The notes under the pieces: model-generated
The model's database searches: none
The model's input: only the letters and a program-made list of their open reading frames with translations
What the model was told of the DNA's origin: nothing
NCBI GenBank assembly: GCA_025354645.1
Contig: JANXML010000065.1
Span: 1 to 50,885 of the forward strand
Reading direction: 5' to 3'
Length of the DNA stretch: 50,885 bases
Source of the DNA: Arcicella sp.
Lineage (GTDB): Bacteria; Bacteroidota; Bacteroidia; Cytophagales; Spirosomataceae
Shown: positions 1 to 7,343 of the stretch, piece after piece
How the letters are laid out: every line of letters starts with the position of its first letter
How positions within the stretch are numbered: the first letter of the stretch is position 1
Position numbers and translations under genes: made by a program

Positions 1-471
1 TAATACAGGAAATGAAGCCTGAAAAATTACGCCTCCCTCATCATAACGTTCATTCACAAAATGAATGGTAATACCAGATTCTATCTCTTTATTTTCCACA
101 ACGGCTTCATGCACAAAATGTCCGTACATTCCTTTTCCACCGTATTTTGGGAGAAGTGCGGGGTGAATATTGATAATTCTGTTCGGAAAAGCCTCGACCA
201 TATTTTTGGGAACGAGCCATAGAAAACCCGCTAAAATCACCCAATCAATCTGATTTTCGTGTAAAAATTTCACAACTTCGCCCGATTTAAACATTAGTCG
301 GTCGAATATCAAAAGGGGAATTTGCAATTTCTCGGCACGTTGAATTACGCCCGCTTCGGGATTGTTACAGAGAAATAATTTCACTGTAATTTGCTCAGAA
401 TCAGCAAAATATTCAGCAATTCGTTCGGCATTTGAGCCAGAACCAGAAGCAAAAACGGCGATATTTTTCAA
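1..471 (-). CDS. purN: Phosphoribosylglycinamide formyltransferase, partial (right part of gene is off-window)
   Basis: This is the N-terminal 157 codons of glycinamide ribonucleotide transformylase, which adds a formyl group from 10-formyl-THF to GAR in purine synthesis. The N-terminus reads KNIAVFASGSGSNAE, the GAR-binding glycine-rich loop. The active-site region NIHPALLPKYGGKGMYG and a later E-SGITIHFVNERYDEG block are clear. The family is about 190-210 residues, so some 35-50 C-terminal residues are missing at the left edge; no stop is seen. The only plausible start is TTG at 471, since no in-frame ATG lies near. It begins 11 nt after the stop of the upstream UbiA gene, so the two are probably co-transcribed. 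Confidence 0.93.
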   Translation of the reverse strand, partial: MKNIAVFASGSGSNAERIAEYFADSEQITVKLFLCNNPEAGVIQRAEKLQIPLLIFDRLMFKSGEVVKFLHENQIDWVILAGFLWLVPKNMVEAFPNRIINIHPALLPKYGGKGMYGHFVHEAVVENKEIESGITIHFVNERYDEGGVIFQASFPVL

Positions 472-482
472 GATTTTTTTAT

Positions 483-1370
483 TTATACGAATATCATACT
501 TAAAACCCCCATCAGCATAATCCCCTTACAAACATCACTCAAAAATTCAAAATCTCTGGGTTTATCGGCATACACTAATCTGTAAGTTACATAACCTGTC
601 GGAATCATCATTATCAGAAAAATATAAGCTACTCTGTCATTAGGTAATTGGGTTGCTAAAATAAAAAGAGTTACGATAAAAGAAGCAATTAGGACGTAAA
701 CTAACAACTTTGTATGGGCAATTCCCCAGATAATTGGCAACGTTCGGCAACCGTGTTTCTCGTCACCTTTTACATCTTCCATATCTTTGATTATCTCACG
801 AATAAGCGTAATGAAAAATGAAAAAATCGCATAAATCCACACTTCGCTTTGATGTCCAGGATAATAAACTGCCAAAACCAACAAGGAAAATCCCGTTAAT
901 ATTGCCACCATCAAATTACCCCAAAATGCTAATCTCTTTAATTGATTAGAATATAACCACAAACAAAAAACTGCTGATAAATTCACCAGAGCCACTTTTT
1001 TACTTACGAATAATCCTAATAAAATTCCTAAACCATTGAATATTTGATTGATTACTAATGCCCATCTTCTTTTGATATATCGCCCAATCACTACTCTCTC
1101 AGGTTTATTGACCAAATCAATTTTGATGTCGTAATAATCGTTGATGATATAACCAGAAGCAGCAATTAAGACCGTTGCAAGAGAAATGTAAAATAGTTTT
1201 TTTTCAGTAATTATCTCAATTAAATAGCTGAAAGACAAGTCTTTACCGCCAATCAAAAAGAATCTTGTAAAATATTGCGTAAACACAATAATTGCCAAAT
1301 TCTGCCAACGAATCAATCGGCTAAAACCTTGCAAGGCTTGAATGTATGTTACTTTACGGTTTGTTTTCAC
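483..1370 (-). CDS. UbiA-family prenyltransferase (geranylgeranylglycerol-phosphate geranylgeranyltransferase-like)
   Basis: This 295-residue integral membrane protein has about eight or nine hydrophobic segments. Both Asp-rich motifs of the UbiA superfamily are present: NDYYDIKID (N77, D78, D81, D85) and DMEDVKGD (D196, D199, D203). These bind the Mg-diphosphate of a polyprenyl donor. The acceptor cannot be read from sequence. Bacteroidota homologues are often annotated as geranylgeranylglycerol-phosphate geranylgeranyltransferase, but menaquinone or heme prenylation are alternatives. The ATG at 1370 is preceded by a repeat-rich gap rather than a clear promoter. The gene is followed directly by purN. 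Confidence 0.85.
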   Translation of the reverse strand: MKTNRKVTYIQALQGFSRLIRWQNLAIIVFTQYFTRFFLIGGKDLSFSYLIEIITEKKLFYISLATVLIAASGYIINDYYDIKIDLVNKPERVVIGRYIKRRWALVINQIFNGLGILLGLFVSKKVALVNLSAVFCLWLYSNQLKRLAFWGNLMVAILTGFSLLVLAVYYPGHQSEVWIYAIFSFFITLIREIIKDMEDVKGDEKHGCRTLPIIWGIAHTKLLVYVLIASFIVTLFILATQLPNDRVAYIFLIMMIPTGYVTYRLVYADKPRDFEFLSDVCKGIMLMGVLSMIFV

Positions 1371-1375
1371 TTTAA

Positions 1376-1525
1376 AGATAGCACGCAGATGACAAAGATG
1401 CCTTCGGCAACGCAGATTTACGCAGATTTATTGAATATGAAAATTGATTTATCGTTGAACATTAAAAATAGTCCAGACGTTTAGAAAATCTGCGTTGCGA
1501 ATTATCTGCGTCATCTGCGTGCCAA
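1376..1525. repeat. Inverted pair of CTGCGT-type repeats (copy 1)
   Basis: The left arm (about 1380-1430) carries GCACGCAGATGAC and CAACGCAGATTTACGCAGAT. The right arm (about 1487-1523) carries AAAATCTGCGTTGCG and ATCTGCGTCATCTGCGTGCC, its near reverse complement. The arms are built of the reiterated word CTGCGT/ACGCAG. A second inverted pair of the same family lies at 8734-8909. Confidence 0.85.
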
Positions 1526-1628
1526 TAAACCCAAAATTATCTCTTTTTATCCCCCCAAAAAAGAAAAAAACTTATTCTGTGAGACATTTTTAATTTTTCT
1601 TTGTTCTATCTGTAATCATTAACATTTG

Positions 1629-1708
1629 TCCTAATCAAGATTAAAGGATTTATAGGATTGTTATCAAATCTTGTTAATCATAAAATCCATTAATCCTGAT
1701 TAAGATAA
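1629..1708. repeat. Imperfect inverted pair, AATC(C/A)-rich family
   Basis: The left arm contains CCTAATCAAGATTAAAGGAT and the right arm contains CCATTAATCCTGATTAAGAT, which is roughly its reverse complement. It occupies the gap immediately upstream of bshA and so probably lies in that gene's leader or promoter. Confidence 0.6.
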
Positions 1709-1729
1709 TATCTCCCTCATTACTAATTA

Positions 1730-2893
1730 ATGAAAATTGGAATTGTATGTTATCCAACCTACGGCGGTAGTGGCGTTGTAGCCACCGAATTGGGCAAAGC
1801 CCTCGCAAAAGTGGGTCATCAAGTGCATTTTATCACATATTCTCAGCCTTCGAGATTGGATTTTTTTAACGAAAATATCAATTATCATGAAGTCAGTATT
1901 TCGTCATATCCGCTGTTTCAATATTTACCTTATGAATCAGCTTTGGCGAGTAAAATTGTGGATGTTGTTATGAATGAACGGCTTGATTTATTGCATGTAC
2001 ATTACGCCATCCCACACGCATCGGCAGCCTATTTGGCGAAGCAAATTTTGAAGTCTAAAGGTATTCATATTCCTTTCATCACCACTTTGCACGGAACGGA
2101 CATAACGCTCGTTGGAAAAGACCCTTCTTTTGAACCCGTAGTAACGTTTTCAATCAATGAATCTGACGGTGTTACGGCAGTTTCTGAAAGTCTGAAAAAT
2201 GATACTTATGCAGAGTTTGAAATCGTGAATCATGTTGAAGTAATTCCTAATTTTATTGATTTAGAACGCTTCAAAAAACTTCGGAAAGACCACTTCAAAA
2301 TTGCCATTTGTCCCAACGGAGAAAAGTTATTAATGCACACCTCAAATTTCAGAAAAGTAAAGCGTATTGAAGATATTGTACAAGTTTTTTACCGAGTTAA
2401 TAAGCAGATTCCCAGCAAGTTACTCTTGGTTGGCGATGGACCTGAACGTACAAATATTGAAATGCTTTGTCGTGAATTAGGCGTGCAAAATGACGTTCGT
2501 TTTCTGGGTAAATTAGATGTAATCGAAGAAGTTTTATCATTAGCAGATTTATTTTTATTAACTTCCGAAAAAGAAAGTTTTGGACTCGCCGCTTTGGAGG
2601 CAATGGCTTGCGAAGTTCCCGTGATTTCATCCGATGCGGGTGGAATTACCGAAGTAAATATTCACGGCGTAACGGGTTATGTTTCTAAGATTGGAGACGT
2701 GGATGACATGGCAAAAAATGCTATTTCATTGTTGGAAAATGATGAAAAATTAGCTCAATTCAAGCACAATGCCCTCGAACAAGCCAAAGAATTTGATATT
2801 GAAAAAATCTTACCTTTATATGAACGTTATTACGAAAAAGTAACCGCAAAAAGTTGGAAATTTCCAACGCAAATTTGTGTTGAAATTAACTAA
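1730..2893 (+). CDS. bshA: N-acetyl-alpha-D-glucosaminyl L-malate synthase BshA
   Basis: This 387-residue GT-B fold glycosyltransferase (GT4) joins UDP-GlcNAc to L-malate, the first step of bacillithiol synthesis. Family landmarks are the N-terminal MKIGIVCYPTYGGSGVVATE loop, LHVHYAIPHA and TTLHGTDIT, then the donor-site signatures ISNFR-like HTSNFRKVKR, LLVGDGPE and the E-x7-E region SEKESFGLAALEAMACEVP. Length matches known BshA (about 375-385). It implies that this organism uses bacillithiol as its low-molecular-weight thiol. The start ATG at 1730 gives the expected N-terminus. No other bsh gene is nearby. Confidence 0.95.
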   Translation: MKIGIVCYPTYGGSGVVATELGKALAKVGHQVHFITYSQPSRLDFFNENINYHEVSISSYPLFQYLPYESALASKIVDVVMNERLDLLHVHYAIPHASAAYLAKQILKSKGIHIPFITTLHGTDITLVGKDPSFEPVVTFSINESDGVTAVSESLKNDTYAEFEIVNHVEVIPNFIDLERFKKLRKDHFKIAICPNGEKLLMHTSNFRKVKRIEDIVQVFYRVNKQIPSKLLLVGDGPERTNIEMLCRELGVQNDVRFLGKLDVIEEVLSLADLFLLTSEKESFGLAALEAMACEVPVISSDAGGITEVNIHGVTGYVSKIGDVDDMAKNAISLLENDEKLAQFKHNALEQAKEFDIEKILPLYERYYEKVTAKSWKFPTQICVEIN

Positions 2894-2910
2894 CTTTGAA
2901 AGAAAAAATT

Positions 2911-3132
2911 ATGGAAAATGAAGAGTTAAATATCGTTGCTTTTACGGGTTATCGAGGTGAGATGACTAAACCCATTGTTGATATGACTTTTGAAGAACGT
3001 CAATTGTGGAAAAAGGAAATAAATCAGAAAATTCGTAAAAATCTTTTTGAAATTAATATGCCTTTTGTACATAAAATTGATGGAAATATTGTGGCTGAAT
3101 ATGCCGATGGCACGGTTAAAATTATTCCGTAA
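2911..3132 (+). CDS. Small unknown protein upstream of zeta-like kinase
   Basis: This 73-residue protein has no recognised family. It begins MENEELNIVAFTGYRGEMTK at ATG 2911; an in-frame TTG at 2896 is less likely because it lies three bases past the bshA stop. It is soluble, charged and contains an FEERQLWKKEINQKIRKN helix. Its stop codon abuts the ATG of the next gene with no gap, so translation is probably coupled. The tight pairing with a zeta-toxin-like P-loop protein suggests it could be a partner or antitoxin, which is inference only. Confidence 0.7.
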   Translation: MENEELNIVAFTGYRGEMTKPIVDMTFEERQLWKKEINQKIRKNLFEINMPFVHKIDGNIVAEYADGTVKIIP

Positions 3133-3717
3133 ATGGCAAAAGTTTACATTATTGCAGGACCGCCTGGCATTGGTAAAAGTACGAGTGGAAAGCACTTTAT
3201 TCCTCCATTTGTTGAGATTCTGAACCATGATAGTTTAGTTCTACATTACAAATATAAAGCGGAAGTAAACTATGAAGATTTAGCTAATTTGAAAGCAAAT
3301 AACTTTATTTTAGAGCAATTGACAGCGAAAAATGATTTTGGAGTTGAATTAAATTTAGGCTTTGACAATCACTATGAGTTGCTCAAATTTATCAAAAAAG
3401 AGCATTCATATTATCAAATTGAGATTGTCCTTTTTTATACTGATGATGTGAAAATTTGTTTGACAAGAGCCTCGTTAAGAGAAGAAGCGGGTGGACATCA
3501 TGTTGAGCCAAATATTATTTTGAAAATGTATGAAAATACGATTTCTTTAATCAAAAATAATGTTCATTTGATTCATGGAATTCAGTTAGTAAATGTTAAT
3601 TTTGAATCGATTGAATTAGTATATTCCAAAGAAAAAGATTCAATTTTTTCAATTACAGAACTCCCAAATTGGGTAAAATCTCTTGCTCCCGAAACATTAA
3701 ACCTTGAACGAATTTAA
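3133..3717 (+). CDS. Zeta-toxin-like P-loop kinase (COG4185-like)
   Basis: This 194-residue protein opens with a Walker A motif, IIAGPPGIGKST (about residues 5-16), typical of predicted small-molecule kinases of the zeta-toxin superfamily. A later RASLREEAGGHHVEP stretch matches the arginine/GGH-VP element seen in COG4185 proteins. Zeta toxins phosphorylate UDP-GlcNAc, but homologues of this shorter type have no settled substrate. The gene starts immediately after the stop of a 73-residue gene, consistent with a two-gene module. The next gene, ndh, follows after a short repeat-bearing gap. Confidence 0.7.
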   Translation: MAKVYIIAGPPGIGKSTSGKHFIPPFVEILNHDSLVLHYKYKAEVNYEDLANLKANNFILEQLTAKNDFGVELNLGFDNHYELLKFIKKEHSYYQIEIVLFYTDDVKICLTRASLREEAGGHHVEPNIILKMYENTISLIKNNVHLIHGIQLVNVNFESIELVYSKEKDSIFSITELPNWVKSLAPETLNLERI

Positions 3718-3718
3718 A

Positions 3719-3748
3719 AAGCCGAAAGCTGATAGCCGAAAGCCAAAA
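3719..3748. repeat. Short reiterated GCCGAAAGC repeat
   Basis: Two copies of AGCCGAAAGC, separated by TGATA, fill the 34-nt gap before the NADH dehydrogenase start. It resembles a remnant of the word-repeat elements found in other gaps of this window. Confidence 0.5.
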
Positions 3749-3751
3749 TAT

Positions 3752-5035
3752 ATGCCCCTAAATATCCCACAAACTAATCAAAAAAGAATCATCATCATCG
3801 GAGCAGGTTTCGGTGGTTTACAACTTGCCCAAAGTCTTGCAGGTAATGAAGATTTTCAAGTAGTTTTGATTGATAAAAATAACTATCATCAATTTCAACC
3901 GCTCTTTTATCAAGTTGCAACGGCTGGGATTGAACCCTCTGCTATATCGTTTCCCCTGCGTTTGGCTTTTCATAATCACCCAAATATTCACGTGAGAGTG
4001 GCTTCTGTTACGAAAATTATTTCTGAACAAAATAGTATTGAAACTGATTTAGGCACAATTCCTTACGATTATTTAGTATTGGCAATTGGAGCAGACACCA
4101 ACTTTTTTGGCAATCAAAATATCGCAGAAAAAGCCTTACCAATGAAGTCGGTTGGAGAAGCCTTGGGGCTTCGAAATAGATTATTAGAAAGTTTTGAAAA
4201 AGCCTTAGTATCTGATAATGAGGAAGATAGAGCTGGATTATTAAACATAGTTGTTGTCGGAGGAGGACCCACGGGCGTAGAACTTTCAGGTACATTAGCT
4301 GAAATGAAAAAGCACGTTTTACCCAAAGATTATCCCGAATTAAACTTCGATTTAATGCAGATTTACATCGTGGAATCTGGAGCGGAATTATTGGGTCCCA
4401 TGTCAAAAAATGCCCAAATGAAATCAAAAAAGTATCTTGAACAATTGGGAGTCAACGTTATGTTAAATATTCGGGTTAGTGATTTTGATGGACAATATGC
4501 TCATTTTAACGACGGTTCAAAAATTAGAACAAATAATTTGGTTTGGGCAGCTGGTGTAAAAGCCAATTCAATTGAAGGAATTAATCCGTTAATCATCATG
4601 CGGGGAGGGCGAATGAAAGTGAATGAATATAATCAAGTGGAAGGTTACCAGAACGTTTTTGCTCTGGGTGATGTTGCTTTAATGACCGAAGAAAAATTTC
4701 CGAATGGACACCCGCAAGTAGCTCAACCAGCCATTCAACAAGGGAAATTATTAGCTAAAAACTTAGTGGAGTTAATCAAAGGAAACGAACTTAAAGCCTT
4801 TAAGTATAATGACTTAGGCTCGATGGCAACCGTTGGACGAAACTTGGCAGTAGTAGATTTGCCATTTTGGAAATTTCAAGGTTTCTTTGCTTGGTTGACA
4901 TGGATGTTTGTTCACCTCATGGCAATTGTGGGCGTGAAAAACAAATTATTGATTTTTATAAACTGGCTTTGGAATTATGTTACTTATGATCAGTCTTTGA
5001 GGTTAATTATTCGAGCTAAGTCACCTAAGAGTTAA
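3752..5035 (+). CDS. ndh: Type II NADH:quinone oxidoreductase (NDH-2)
   Basis: This 427-residue FAD enzyme moves electrons from NADH to quinone without pumping protons, on the inner face of the membrane. It has the N-terminal FAD Rossmann motif IIIIGAGFGGLQ (about residues 13-24), the second dinucleotide fold VVVGGGPTGVELSG (NADH), and the AAGVKAN and NVFALGDVA motifs of the FAD site, followed by AQPAIQQGKLLAKN. A C-terminal hydrophobic, amphipathic segment (AWLTWMFVHLMAIVG) fits membrane anchoring. I chose ATG 3752 because the TTG-led extension upstream runs through repeat DNA. Confidence 0.94.
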   Translation: MPLNIPQTNQKRIIIIGAGFGGLQLAQSLAGNEDFQVVLIDKNNYHQFQPLFYQVATAGIEPSAISFPLRLAFHNHPNIHVRVASVTKIISEQNSIETDLGTIPYDYLVLAIGADTNFFGNQNIAEKALPMKSVGEALGLRNRLLESFEKALVSDNEEDRAGLLNIVVVGGGPTGVELSGTLAEMKKHVLPKDYPELNFDLMQIYIVESGAELLGPMSKNAQMKSKKYLEQLGVNVMLNIRVSDFDGQYAHFNDGSKIRTNNLVWAAGVKANSIEGINPLIIMRGGRMKVNEYNQVEGYQNVFALGDVALMTEEKFPNGHPQVAQPAIQQGKLLAKNLVELIKGNELKAFKYNDLGSMATVGRNLAVVDLPFWKFQGFFAWLTWMFVHLMAIVGVKNKLLIFINWLWNYVTYDQSLRLIIRAKSPKS

Positions 5036-5082
5036 GACAAACATTTTTTAAAAACTACAAAACCATCAATTAAAAAATTACG

Positions 5083-5090
5083 TATCTTTG
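5083..5090 (+). promoter_or_regulatory. Bacteroidota -7 promoter motif
   Basis: TATCTTTG matches the TAnnTTTG consensus. It lies about 115 nt upstream of the hydroxylase start, implying a leader of roughly 110 nt. A clear -33 TTTG is not visible. Confidence 0.55.
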
Positions 5091-5204
5091 TGATTATAGT
5101 TCAATAAAAATGCGAGTATTTGGCATTTTTTATTAAATTAATACAATTTTTAGTAAATTATTTTCTCTAAGCAATTAAGCTAATCCTACCAGTAAAATAA
5201 TATT

Positions 5205-5855
5205 ATGGAAGCAACACACGAAAAAGTACGACCTAAGAATAGTGGCACAAAACAATTATTTGATAACCCTATTTTAGAGAAACTTTCACATACGCACATC
5301 GCAACCCCCGTGACAATTTTTTTTGTAGCGGGTGCTGTGCTTGGCTATTATGCTTTTACACACACGAACTTAGACAATTGGGCGATTGGTAGTTTATTCT
5401 TGACAGGTGCAATTGTTTTTACTTTTGTAGAATATTGGGTTCACCGCAGTGTTTATCATATTGAGCCTACAACAGAAGCTCGTGCCAATTTCCAGTATGT
5501 TGCTCACGGTGTGCATCACGAATATCCGAAAGATAAAACTCGTTTGGCAATGCCCCCAATCATTGCTGCCGTTGCTGCTATCACGCTTTTTACCATATTT
5601 TTCTTCTTAATGGGTGAATCTGCTTACGCATTTTTCCCTGGTTTTATTTGGGGTTATGCAGCATATTTACTTGTCCATTATTCAGTACACGCCTACGCTC
5701 CACCCAAAAATTTTATGAAACAATTATGGATAAATCATGCTGTACATCATTATAAGAACGGTAATGCTGTTTTTGGGGTATCGTCTCCGTTGTGGGATTA
5801 TATTTTTGGAACGATGGCAACTATGGATAAATCGAAGGTGAAAGAGAATTTATAA
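5205..5855 (+). CDS. Sterol desaturase/fatty acid hydroxylase family protein
   Basis: This 216-residue membrane di-iron enzyme has the histidine clusters HRSVYH, HGVHHEYPKD and HAVHHYK spread over four to five hydrophobic segments, as in fatty-acid 2-hydroxylases and sterol desaturases. Such enzymes insert a hydroxyl group into a lipid acyl chain. In Bacteroidota a role in sphingolipid or capnine hydroxylation is possible, but the substrate is not readable here. It is a stand-alone gene with its own -7 promoter motif upstream and a strong terminator downstream. Confidence 0.88.
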   Translation: MEATHEKVRPKNSGTKQLFDNPILEKLSHTHIATPVTIFFVAGAVLGYYAFTHTNLDNWAIGSLFLTGAIVFTFVEYWVHRSVYHIEPTTEARANFQYVAHGVHHEYPKDKTRLAMPPIIAAVAAITLFTIFFFLMGESAYAFFPGFIWGYAAYLLVHYSVHAYAPPKNFMKQLWINHAVHHYKNGNAVFGVSSPLWDYIFGTMATMDKSKVKENL

Positions 5856-5873
5856 ATTTAGAGAATAGATTTC

Positions 5874-5914
5874 AAAACTCCGCAAGACAAATTGAGTCTT
5901 GCGGAGTTTTTTGT
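5874..5914 (+). terminator. Rho-independent terminator after hydroxylase gene
   Basis: A perfect 15-bp stem (AAAACTCCGCAAGAC and its complement at 5896-5910) closes a 7-nt loop and runs into a T tract. The run of A on the 5' side would also let it work on the other strand. Confidence 0.9.
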
Positions 5915-5916
5915 TT

Positions 5917-5924
5917 TATCTTTG
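5917..5924 (+). promoter_or_regulatory. -7 promoter motif for response regulator gene
   Basis: TATCTTTG sits directly after the terminator and 97 nt before the response-regulator ATG. The resulting leader would consist mostly of the GTTCGAT-type repeat. Confidence 0.5.
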
Positions 5925-5930
5925 GCAATA

Positions 5931-6015
5931 TTCGATGTTCGATTTTATTGTTCGATGTTTGTTATTCATTGTTTGGTTTTACTCGTAAAGAACATCAAAA
6001 ATCGAAAATCTAACA
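5931..6015. repeat. Loose inverted pair of GTTCGAT/ATCGAA words
   Basis: The left half reads TTCGATGTTCGATTTT and TTGTTCGATGTTTG. The right half reads GAACATCAAAAATCGAAAAT, which uses the same words in reverse complement. The pair forms the probable 5' leader of the response regulator. Confidence 0.55.
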
Positions 6016-6020
6016 ACAAA

Positions 6021-6707
6021 ATGAAAATACTACTTATAGAAGACGAGCCAAAAACGCTTCAATCCCTCCGACAAGGTCTGGAAGAGAATGGTTTTGAAGT
6101 TGACATTGCCTACGATGGCATGATTGGGAAGCATCTTGCCAAAAAAAATCAATATCAAATCATTATTTCAGATATTATTATGCCAGGCATTAATGGCTTA
6201 CAAATGAGCAAAGAGTTGCGTCAGGAAGGCATTACTACGCCCATTTTAATGCTCACAGCTTTGGGAAGTATCGAAGAAAAACTGATGGGCTTTGATGCAG
6301 GGGCAGATGATTATTTAGTGAAACCGTTTGACTTTCTTGAACTCTTGGCTCGTATAAAGGTGTTGGCAAAACGCAGTACACAAATGCCATTGCCTGCCAC
6401 GGGTAATACACTGAATTATAGCGACTTAGAGATGAATCTTGATGCTCATTCCGTAACCAGAGGAGGCGATAAAATTGATTTAACCGCCCGTGAATTTGCC
6501 TTATTGGAATATCTTCTACGGAATCATGGAAAGGTAATTTCTAAGGCTGATATTGCTCAAAAAGTGTGGGATAGTCGCTTCGATATGGGAACCAATGTCA
6601 TTGAAGTTTTTATGACGATGTTACGCAAAAAAGTGGATAAAAATTATGATACAAAACTCATTCATACACAATATGGCGTTGGATATGTGTTGAAAGTGGA
6701 AGAGTAG
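6021..6707 (+). CDS. OmpR-family response regulator
   Basis: This 228-residue two-component regulator has a receiver domain (residues 1-115) with acidic pocket E7/D8, phospho-acceptor D51 in ISDIIMPG, the conserved T of MLTALG and the K of LVKPFD. A winged-helix DNA-binding domain follows (LTAREFALLEYLLRNHGKVISK, ending in HTQYGVGYVLK). It starts at ATG 6021; the reading frame is open upstream through repeat DNA but has no better start. The partner is almost certainly the histidine kinase at 7344-8726, two small genes further on. Such CusR-like pairs often sense envelope or metal stress. Confidence 0.93.
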   Translation: MKILLIEDEPKTLQSLRQGLEENGFEVDIAYDGMIGKHLAKKNQYQIIISDIIMPGINGLQMSKELRQEGITTPILMLTALGSIEEKLMGFDAGADDYLVKPFDFLELLARIKVLAKRSTQMPLPATGNTLNYSDLEMNLDAHSVTRGGDKIDLTAREFALLEYLLRNHGKVISKADIAQKVWDSRFDMGTNVIEVFMTMLRKKVDKNYDTKLIHTQYGVGYVLKVEE

Positions 6708-6730
6708 TTTTTTCAAACGGAAAATATTCA

Positions 6731-6738
6731 TATATTTG
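6731..6738 (+). promoter_or_regulatory. -7 promoter motif for small-gene pair
   Basis: TATATTTG fits TAnnTTTG and lies 28 nt before the ATG of the 89-residue gene. This suggests that the two small genes can be transcribed separately from the response regulator. Confidence 0.5.
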
Positions 6739-6766
6739 GGACTTAATTTACACTTCAATTCGTTTT

Positions 6767-7036
6767 ATGACTGGCATAGATTGGTTGCGTACTCTACTTT
6801 TAATTTTAGGTTTTATCATATCAGGAGTGGTAGTTTATTTTCGTACTATCAATCAATTAGAACATAGATTTAGAGATAAAATTGATGACCAAAACAAACA
6901 AATTAATGAATTAAAAATTGAAATCGCCAATCTTAAAAGTAAAGATGATTTACAACAATTAGTAATTGACCAATTTAAAAAACAGGTTTTGGATAATCTT
7001 CCAGCCTTTTATGAAGCAATAAGTCAAAAAAAATAA
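6767..7036 (+). CDS. Small membrane-anchored coiled-coil protein
   Basis: This 89-residue protein has one N-terminal transmembrane helix (about 9-26, LLLILGFIISGVVVYF) and then a heptad-rich stretch (about 30-75, HRFRDKIDDQNKQINELKIE...). No family is recognised. It sits between a response regulator and its likely kinase, with its own -7 motif 28 nt upstream, and is followed after 4 nt by another small gene. It might modulate the two-component system, or the pair may simply be an insertion into the operon. Confidence 0.75.
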   Translation: MTGIDWLRTLLLILGFIISGVVVYFRTINQLEHRFRDKIDDQNKQINELKIEIANLKSKDDLQQLVIDQFKKQVLDNLPAFYEAISQKK

Positions 7037-7040
7037 AAAA

Positions 7041-7274
7041 ATGATGGACTATCAAAGACTTTCAACACTTTCTCAAAAAATACAGAATGGAGCTGCCTCC
7101 AAACCAGAGAAAGATGATTATATGTGGATGATTTATCAAAATGGTTCAATAAATAAATACCAATATGATAATTACAGAAACGATCAAAATAAGACGGATA
7201 TATTAAACGCAGGCTTAACTATTGGGGCAATCCTTTTATTGGGAGCATTATTGAAAAAAGTGGTAAATGCTTGA
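7041..7274 (+). CDS. Small protein with C-terminal membrane helix
   Basis: This 77-residue protein has a soluble, Tyr/Asp/Asn-rich N-terminal part (YMWMIYQNGSINKYQYDNYR) and a C-terminal hydrophobic helix (about 57-72, LTIGAILLLGALLKKV). No family is recognised. Spacing of 4 nt to the preceding coiled-coil gene indicates one transcript, which ends at the hairpin terminator at 7297-7325. Confidence 0.72.
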   Translation: MMDYQRLSTLSQKIQNGAASKPEKDDYMWMIYQNGSINKYQYDNYRNDQNKTDILNAGLTIGAILLLGALLKKVVNA

Positions 7275-7296
7275 CAATTAATTACGTAGTGTATTT

Positions 7297-7325
7297 AGGA
7301 AGTCAGCAATGACTTCCTTTTTTTA
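7297..7325 (+). terminator. Rho-independent terminator between small genes and kinase
   Basis: A 9-bp stem AGGAAGTCA/TGACTTCCT with GCAA loop is followed by a T run. It separates the small-gene pair from the histidine kinase, whose ATG lies 18 nt further on. Confidence 0.85.
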
Positions 7326-7343
7326 TGAAAAAATTTCAATAAA

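Noticed and set aside
1275-1484. Open frame on the plus strand over the UbiA start and repeat
   Set aside because: It is antisense to a well-supported gene and runs into the CTGCGT repeat; no homology or signal.
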